9,646 nt of DNA from Paenibacillus sp. UBA6285 (GTDB lineage: Bacteria; Bacillota; Bacilli; Paenibacillales; Paenibacillaceae): NCBI GenBank assembly GCA_002438345.1, contig DJUJ01000058.1, positions 24,640 through 34,285 of the forward strand, in the 5' to 3' direction. A program made the position numbers and the translations under genes. The notes below the pieces were generated by a model, which worked only from the letters and a program-made list of their open reading frames with translations, was not told where the DNA came from and made no database searches. Of this stretch, positions 5,531 through 9,646 are shown one piece after another (position 1 is the stretch's first letter; each line of letters starts with the position of its first letter).

Positions 5531-8500
5531 AGATAAAGGCTAAGCTCTTAATTGGCTTCAGTGCTATGTTAGCGATTATGCTTGCACTTACGATGATAGG
5601 ATACGACCGGTTAAATTATATGAATAACCAACTGCAAGGGTATCAGGATAGATATATGAAGGGGCGTTCTTCTTCAGTGATGCGTGGAGAAGTTAATGAT
5701 ATGGCGCGAATATTAACTACTACCATGTTAAGTGCAGATGCATCATCGGTAGAAACTCAAAAGAATGAGATTGATAAAAAGATTACTAAAGCGAATGAGC
5801 ATTATGAGAATATAAGAGCGTCGATGACTAGCGCAGAAGAAATGCAAATGGTTAATCAAATAGATGATGCGTATACCACCTATTTAAATTATCAGGAAAA
5901 GGTATTGAAACTGCTATCGGCAGGTTATTTTCAGAATGCTACTACGTACTCTAACACAGAGGGACAAGCGATTCAGAATGCGCTGTTAAACGCTCTGAAC
6001 AGTCTCTCTGATTACAATGCTTTTATTATGAACGAAGAGAGTACGAAGGCCAACGAAGCTTATAAAAGTTCGACTCAGATGGTAGTCCTAATGATGATTC
6101 TAGGCTTACTTCTCGGACTTGGCGTGGTTCTATGGATCATCCCAAGCATCACACGGGGGCTTAATGTCGTTTCGATGATGATTACCAGCTTTGGCAACGG
6201 TAGAGTGAGGGCCATACGGCGCATAAAGGTTACTACTAAAGATGAGATTGGTGAGGTTGCCCTTGTCTTTAAGAAAATGGCTTTAGATCTTGAACAGAAG
6301 CAGCAGATGGAACAGGCCTATGCACAAGCGCAGAATGACCAATCTTGGCTGAATGCGAATATTGCCCGGGTGACGGAACTATTGCGAGGTGTTAGCTCCT
6401 TGGATCAGGTCTCACAGACCTTTATCAACGAGTTTACTCCTGTGCTGGGAGCCCAGTTCGGAGCTGTATATTTGAAAGATGCCAATCGTCCCGATTTTTT
6501 ACGAAGCAGTGGTTATTATGCAGTAGATAGTGATAAGAATCCTAAGGAAGGGTTTGTGATTGGAGAAGGACTCGTAGGACAAAGTGCGCTCGATATGCAT
6601 CCGATCAGACTGGAGCAGGCTCCTGAAAACTATACATTCGTTAAGTCCGGATTCGTGGATGCACAACCAGGATATATTTCTATTCATCCGCTCATTTTTG
6701 AAGACGAACTGCTCGGCGTGGTAGAATTCGCTTCATTCCAACCGTTTAGCAGTTTGAAAAATGATTTGCTGCAACAACTCGCGAATAATTTAAGTATTAT
6801 TTTTAATAATATTAGCCGTCGTTTGATCGTGGAGAAATTGTTGCGTGATTCACAAGCTCTTACGGAAGAGCTACAGTGTCAGTCAGAGGAATTACAGACT
6901 CAGCAAGAGGAATTGCGTCGTTCCAATGAGAATTTGGAGGAGCAGACGGATGCGCTTAAACGGTCGGAAGAACTGCTCCAGCGTCAGCAGGAAGAACTGG
7001 AACATTATAATACAGAACTTATTGCCAAGACCCGCGCTTTAGAGGAACAAGTGCAGGAGGTTGAGGAGAAGAAAGATGAAATTGAGCATGCAAAAGTTCA
7101 ATTAGAGAAACAGGCCAAGCAATTATCCGTTACTAGTAAATATAAATCTGAGTTCCTAGCGAACATGTCCCATGAATTACGAACCCCGCTCAACAGTCTC
7201 TTGATCCTATCTCAGCTACTTACGGAGAATAAGGATGGCAATTTATCAGAGAAGCAGGTTGAATTTGCACATACGATTTATATGTCAGGTGCTGACTTGC
7301 TTAAAATGATCGATGAGATTTTGGACTTGTCCAAGGTTGATGCGGGCAAAATGGAACTGAACCAAGAAGAAATTAGATTGACCGAGCTGAAGAGCTTTGT
7401 GAAGCAGAATTTTGCTCCGCAAGCGCTCAAAAAAGGACTTTCTTTACGGATTACCTTTAACGATCCGCTGCCAGATAGCGTCATTACCGATGGTCATCGA
7501 TTGAAGCAGGTGCTAAGAAATCTGCTTTCTAATGCATTTAAATTTACTATGGAAGGATTCATCGAATTTTCGGTTAGCCAAGCAGATACCAATCTTCTTC
7601 CGCTAGATCTGCCAAGTGAAGTTGAATATATTGCTATTGCTGTGAAGGATAGTGGAATTGGTATTCCGGCGGACAAAACCGATATTGTGTTCGAAGCCTT
7701 CCAACAGGTAGATGGTACAACCAGCCGTAAATTTGGGGGTACAGGCCTAGGCTTGTCCATTAGCCGTGAGTTAGCACGTTTAATGGGCGGAGCTATTGTG
7801 CTGGAATCACGTGAGGGCCAAGGTAGCACCTTTACTATGTATTTGCCGGTTAAAGGGAATTATAATAGGCAACTTGCAGCTATAGAAGCTGCTGCTTCTA
7901 AAGTGGATGGGGCCTTCGAGGAATATATTAGAGATATGCTTCCAACCCTTGTACCAACGCCGGTCCATGCACCTATCCCACAATTGGTGATAGATGATGA
8001 CCGTGAACATTTGACTGCAAATGATAAGGTTCTGCTTATTATTGAAGATGATGAGAGCTTCGCTAAAATATTGCTGGATATGGCACATACCCGCAAATTT
8101 AAAGGACTGGTAGCCCTCCAAGGTGATACTGGATTGCAGATGGCGAAGACTTATCTGCCTGATGCAATTATTCTTGATATTCAGCTGCCGGTTATGGACG
8201 GTTGGACCATTCTTAGAGAGCTAAAAAGTGCATCACAGACCCGTCACATTCCTGTCCATGTCATCTCTGGGAATGATGAAGTGAAGCAGGGGCTTATGAT
8301 GGGGGCTATGGCATATTTAAGAAAACCATCTTCTAGAGAGGCCCTTGAGCGGGCGTTCTCGCAAATTGAGAACTATACTTCCAGTACAGTGAAGTATTTG
8401 CTGATTGTAGAGGATGATGAGATTCAACGTCGTTCCATCATGGAATTGATCGGTCATGACGATGTGGCTATAACCGCAGTTTCAACTGGCGGTGAGGCAC

Positions 8501-9195
8501 TGAATGAGCTGCGGAAGCAGAGATATGATTGTATGGTTCTGGATCTGATGCTTGAGGATATGACAGGTTTCGATCTGCTGGACCAGATTCGTGATGATGA
8601 GGAATTAAATGATCTACCTATTATTATTTATACGGGTAAGGATTTAGATGGTAAAGAAGAGACGCAACTGCGCAAATATGCGGAATCAATCATTATCAAA
8701 GATGTACGTTCTCCAGAACGGTTATTGGATGAGACAACGTTGTTCTTGCACCGGGTAGAAGCAAATCTTCCGGAAGATAAACGTAAGATTCTGCAGAAGC
8801 TTCATAATAAAGAAGAATTGTTCGAAGGGAAGAAAATACTGCTTGTTGATGATGATATTCGCAATGTCTTTGCGCTTTCCAGTGTACTCGAAGAGTATCA
8901 CATGGAAGTGCAGTTTGCGGAGAATGGACGCGAAGCGCTGGAAATGTTGGTAGAGCAAGAAGATTTCGATCTTGTGCTAATGGATATGATGATGCCGGAG
9001 ATGGACGGATACGAGGCTATGCGCCGGATCCGCGAGATGCCGCAGTATCAAAAACTGCCTATTATTGCGCTTACCGCCAAAGCAATGAAAGAGGATCGTG
9101 CCAAATGTATTGAAGCTGGAGCCTCTGACTATATGAAGAAGCCAATCGCAACAGGTCAACTTCTATCTTTAATGCGAGTCTGGCTGTATTCGTAA
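5527..9195 (+). CDS. Membrane hybrid histidine kinase with three receivers, RsbK-like
   Basis: This 1222-residue kinase has membrane helices at about 7-26 and 185-206 flanking a ~160-residue extracellular all-helical sensor of CHASE3 or four-helix-bundle type. After these come HAMP (about 206-258, DEIGEV at 239), GAF (about 290-432, GEGLVGQSA) and a Glu/Gln-rich coiled coil (about 433-540). HisKA follows with H549 in HELRTP, then HATPase (N669, DSGIGIP at 708-714, GGTGLGLS at 737-744). The C-terminus holds three receivers. REC1 has D841/D842, acceptor D884, S914, K933. REC2 has D963/D964, acceptor D1006, T1036, K1058, with K followed by Asp-Val rather than Pro. REC3 has DDD at 1108-1110, acceptor D1153, T1183, K1205. 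All look able to take phosphate. The layout, its ATGA overlap with a receiver-PP2C phosphatase and a CheR-type gene downstream match the B. cereus RsbK system. Which signal it senses cannot be read from the sequence. Confidence 0.93.
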   Translation: MKIKAKLLIGFSAMLAIMLALTMIGYDRLNYMNNQLQGYQDRYMKGRSSSVMRGEVNDMARILTTTMLSADASSVETQKNEIDKKITKANEHYENIRASMTSAEEMQMVNQIDDAYTTYLNYQEKVLKLLSAGYFQNATTYSNTEGQAIQNALLNALNSLSDYNAFIMNEESTKANEAYKSSTQMVVLMMILGLLLGLGVVLWIIPSITRGLNVVSMMITSFGNGRVRAIRRIKVTTKDEIGEVALVFKKMALDLEQKQQMEQAYAQAQNDQSWLNANIARVTELLRGVSSLDQVSQTFINEFTPVLGAQFGAVYLKDANRPDFLRSSGYYAVDSDKNPKEGFVIGEGLVGQSALDMHPIRLEQAPENYTFVKSGFVDAQPGYISIHPLIFEDELLGVVEFASFQPFSSLKNDLLQQLANNLSIIFNNISRRLIVEKLLRDSQALTEELQCQSEELQTQQEELRRSNENLEEQTDALKRSEELLQRQQEELEHYNTELIAKTRALEEQVQEVEEKKDEIEHAKVQLEKQAKQLSVTSKYKSEFLANMSHELRTPLNSLLILSQLLTENKDGNLSEKQVEFAHTIYMSGADLLKMIDEILDLSKVDAGKMELNQEEIRLTELKSFVKQNFAPQALKKGLSLRITFNDPLPDSVITDGHRLKQVLRNLLSNAFKFTMEGFIEFSVSQADTNLLPLDLPSEVEYIAIAVKDSGIGIPADKTDIVFEAFQQVDGTTSRKFGGTGLGLSISRELARLMGGAIVLESREGQGSTFTMYLPVKGNYNRQLAAIEAAASKVDGAFEEYIRDMLPTLVPTPVHAPIPQLVIDDDREHLTANDKVLLIIEDDESFAKILLDMAHTRKFKGLVALQGDTGLQMAKTYLPDAIILDIQLPVMDGWTILRELKSASQTRHIPVHVISGNDEVKQGLMMGAMAYLRKPSSREALERAFSQIENYTSSTVKYLLIVEDDEIQRRSIMELIGHDDVAITAVSTGGEALNELRKQRYDCMVLDLMLEDMTGFDLLDQIRDDEELNDLPIIIYTGKDLDGKEETQLRKYAESIIIKDVRSPERLLDETTLFLHRVEANLPEDKRKILQKLHNKEELFEGKKILLVDDDIRNVFALSSVLEEYHMEVQFAENGREALEMLVEQEDFDLVLMDMMMPEMDGYEAMRRIREMPQYQKLPIIALTAKAMKEDRAKCIEAGASDYMKKPIATGQLLSLMRVWLYS

Positions 9196-9282
9196 CCTCA
9201 ATATTGGGGTAATACTTTAAAAGAACTAACAAAAAGCCATTCTTTAAAAGTACGGCGTGTTGATAAGGGAGTCGGGATAACA

Positions 9283-9646
9283 ATGAAAGCAATAGAACAC
9301 GGATATGAGGAGCAGCCCGTCATGGCGGGAAGTGATGAATTGGAGCAAATAGAGATTGAGCTGCTTCTTGATGGGGTACATCGTTTATATGGCTATGATT
9401 TCCGGAATTATGCGTTGCCTTCATTGAAGCGACGTATCTGGCATCATGTCCATGCGGAGAATGTACTCAGCATATCCGCGTTACAAGAGAAGGTGCTGCA
9501 TGATCGCGCCTGTTTTGAACGATTTGTCTACAGTCTCTCTATTCCTGTTACTGAAATGTTCAGGGATCCGGGATTATTTCTAACTTTTCGCCAGAAGGTA
9601 GTTCCTTTGTTTTTTATTTTTTTTTTTATTTTTTTTTTGTTTTTTT
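9283..9646 (+). CDS. CheR-type methyltransferase, N-terminal part (RsbM-like)
   Basis: The gene begins at ATG 9283 (AAGGGAG at 9265-9271, 11-nt spacing) and runs off the window without a stop. About 108 codons look genuine. They cover the helical CheR N-terminal domain (LYGYDFRNYALPSLKRRI, about 36-53) and the start of the SAM-dependent methyltransferase domain (IPVTEMFRDP, about 86-95, the equivalent of the CheR T-x-FFR motif). CheR enzymes methylate glutamates on receptor coiled coils. Next to an RsbK-like kinase and with no chemotaxis genes in sight, the better model is B. cereus RsbM, which methylates RsbK and restrains stress signalling. It lies 87 bp after the kinase stop with no terminator between. 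From about 9607 the sequence turns to near-pure T and encodes only a Phe-rich run, so the true C-terminal part is missing. Confidence 0.85.
   Translation, partial: MKAIEHGYEEQPVMAGSDELEQIEIELLLDGVHRLYGYDFRNYALPSLKRRIWHHVHAENVLSISALQEKVLHDRACFERFVYSLSIPVTEMFRDPGLFLTFRQKVVPLFFIFFFIFFLFF
9607..9646. other. Poly-T contig end, probable sequencing artefact
   Basis: Thirty-six of the last 40 bases are T, with two A and two G. The change is abrupt inside an otherwise ordinary CheR coding sequence, which should continue toward the SAM-binding glycine motif. This looks like read-end or assembly noise, not biology. Confidence 0.8.

Noticed and set aside
7494..7829. Minus-strand 111-codon reading frame inside the kinase gene
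   Set aside because: It is a shadow of the HATPase coding sequence in another frame, with no domain or ribosome-site support.

Overview
The window looks like a chromosomal stretch of a Bacillota bacterium, most likely Paenibacillus or a close relative. This rests on moderate base composition, strong GGAGG-type ribosome sites, spore-former-type protein families (a YeaB/MneS-like cation exporter, an SH3b-NlpC/P60 wall hydrolase, DUF948 and DUF1328 small membrane proteins) and a RsbY/RsbK/RsbM-like signalling cluster. The genus is inferred from family resemblance only; no rRNA or marker gene is present.

Layout. Positions 56-925 (+): cation diffusion facilitator, probably a manganese or iron exporter. 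926-1125: leader with an orphan Shine-Dalgarno sequence and two palindromes. 1126-2196 (+): secreted cell-wall peptidase with two SH3b domains and an NlpC/P60 domain, closed by a strong terminator at 2269-2317. 2318-2675: no intact gene, but a frameshifted remnant on the minus strand (2412-2599) resembling an SH3-like domain tail. 2676-2843 (-): DUF1328 two-helix membrane peptide. 2844-3030: divergent intergenic region with a possible general-stress (SigB-type) promoter facing right. 3031-3537 (+): DUF948 (YtxG-like) membrane-anchored coiled-coil protein. 3598-4122 (+): secreted protein of unknown function with two similar half-repeats, followed by a 20-bp perfect inverted repeat.

4358 to the end (+): a signalling cluster. 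A receiver-PP2C phosphatase (RsbY-like) overlaps by ATGA a 1222-residue membrane hybrid histidine kinase with an extracellular helical sensor, HAMP, GAF, a long coiled coil, HisKA/HATPase and three receivers (RsbK-like). After 87 bp comes the N-terminal part of a CheR-type methyltransferase (RsbM-like). In the Bacillus cereus group these three protein types form the input module of the general stress response: the kinase phosphorylates the receiver-phosphatase, which dephosphorylates an RsbV-type anti-anti-sigma factor, while the methyltransferase tunes the kinase. No sigB, rsbW or rsbV lies in this window, so the output here is unknown. Two weak SigB-like promoter candidates (before the DUF948 gene and before the phosphatase gene) would fit such a circuit but are not proof.

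The last ~40 bases are almost pure T, unlike anything before, and look like a contig-end sequencing artefact. The methyltransferase gene should be treated as real only up to about 9606.
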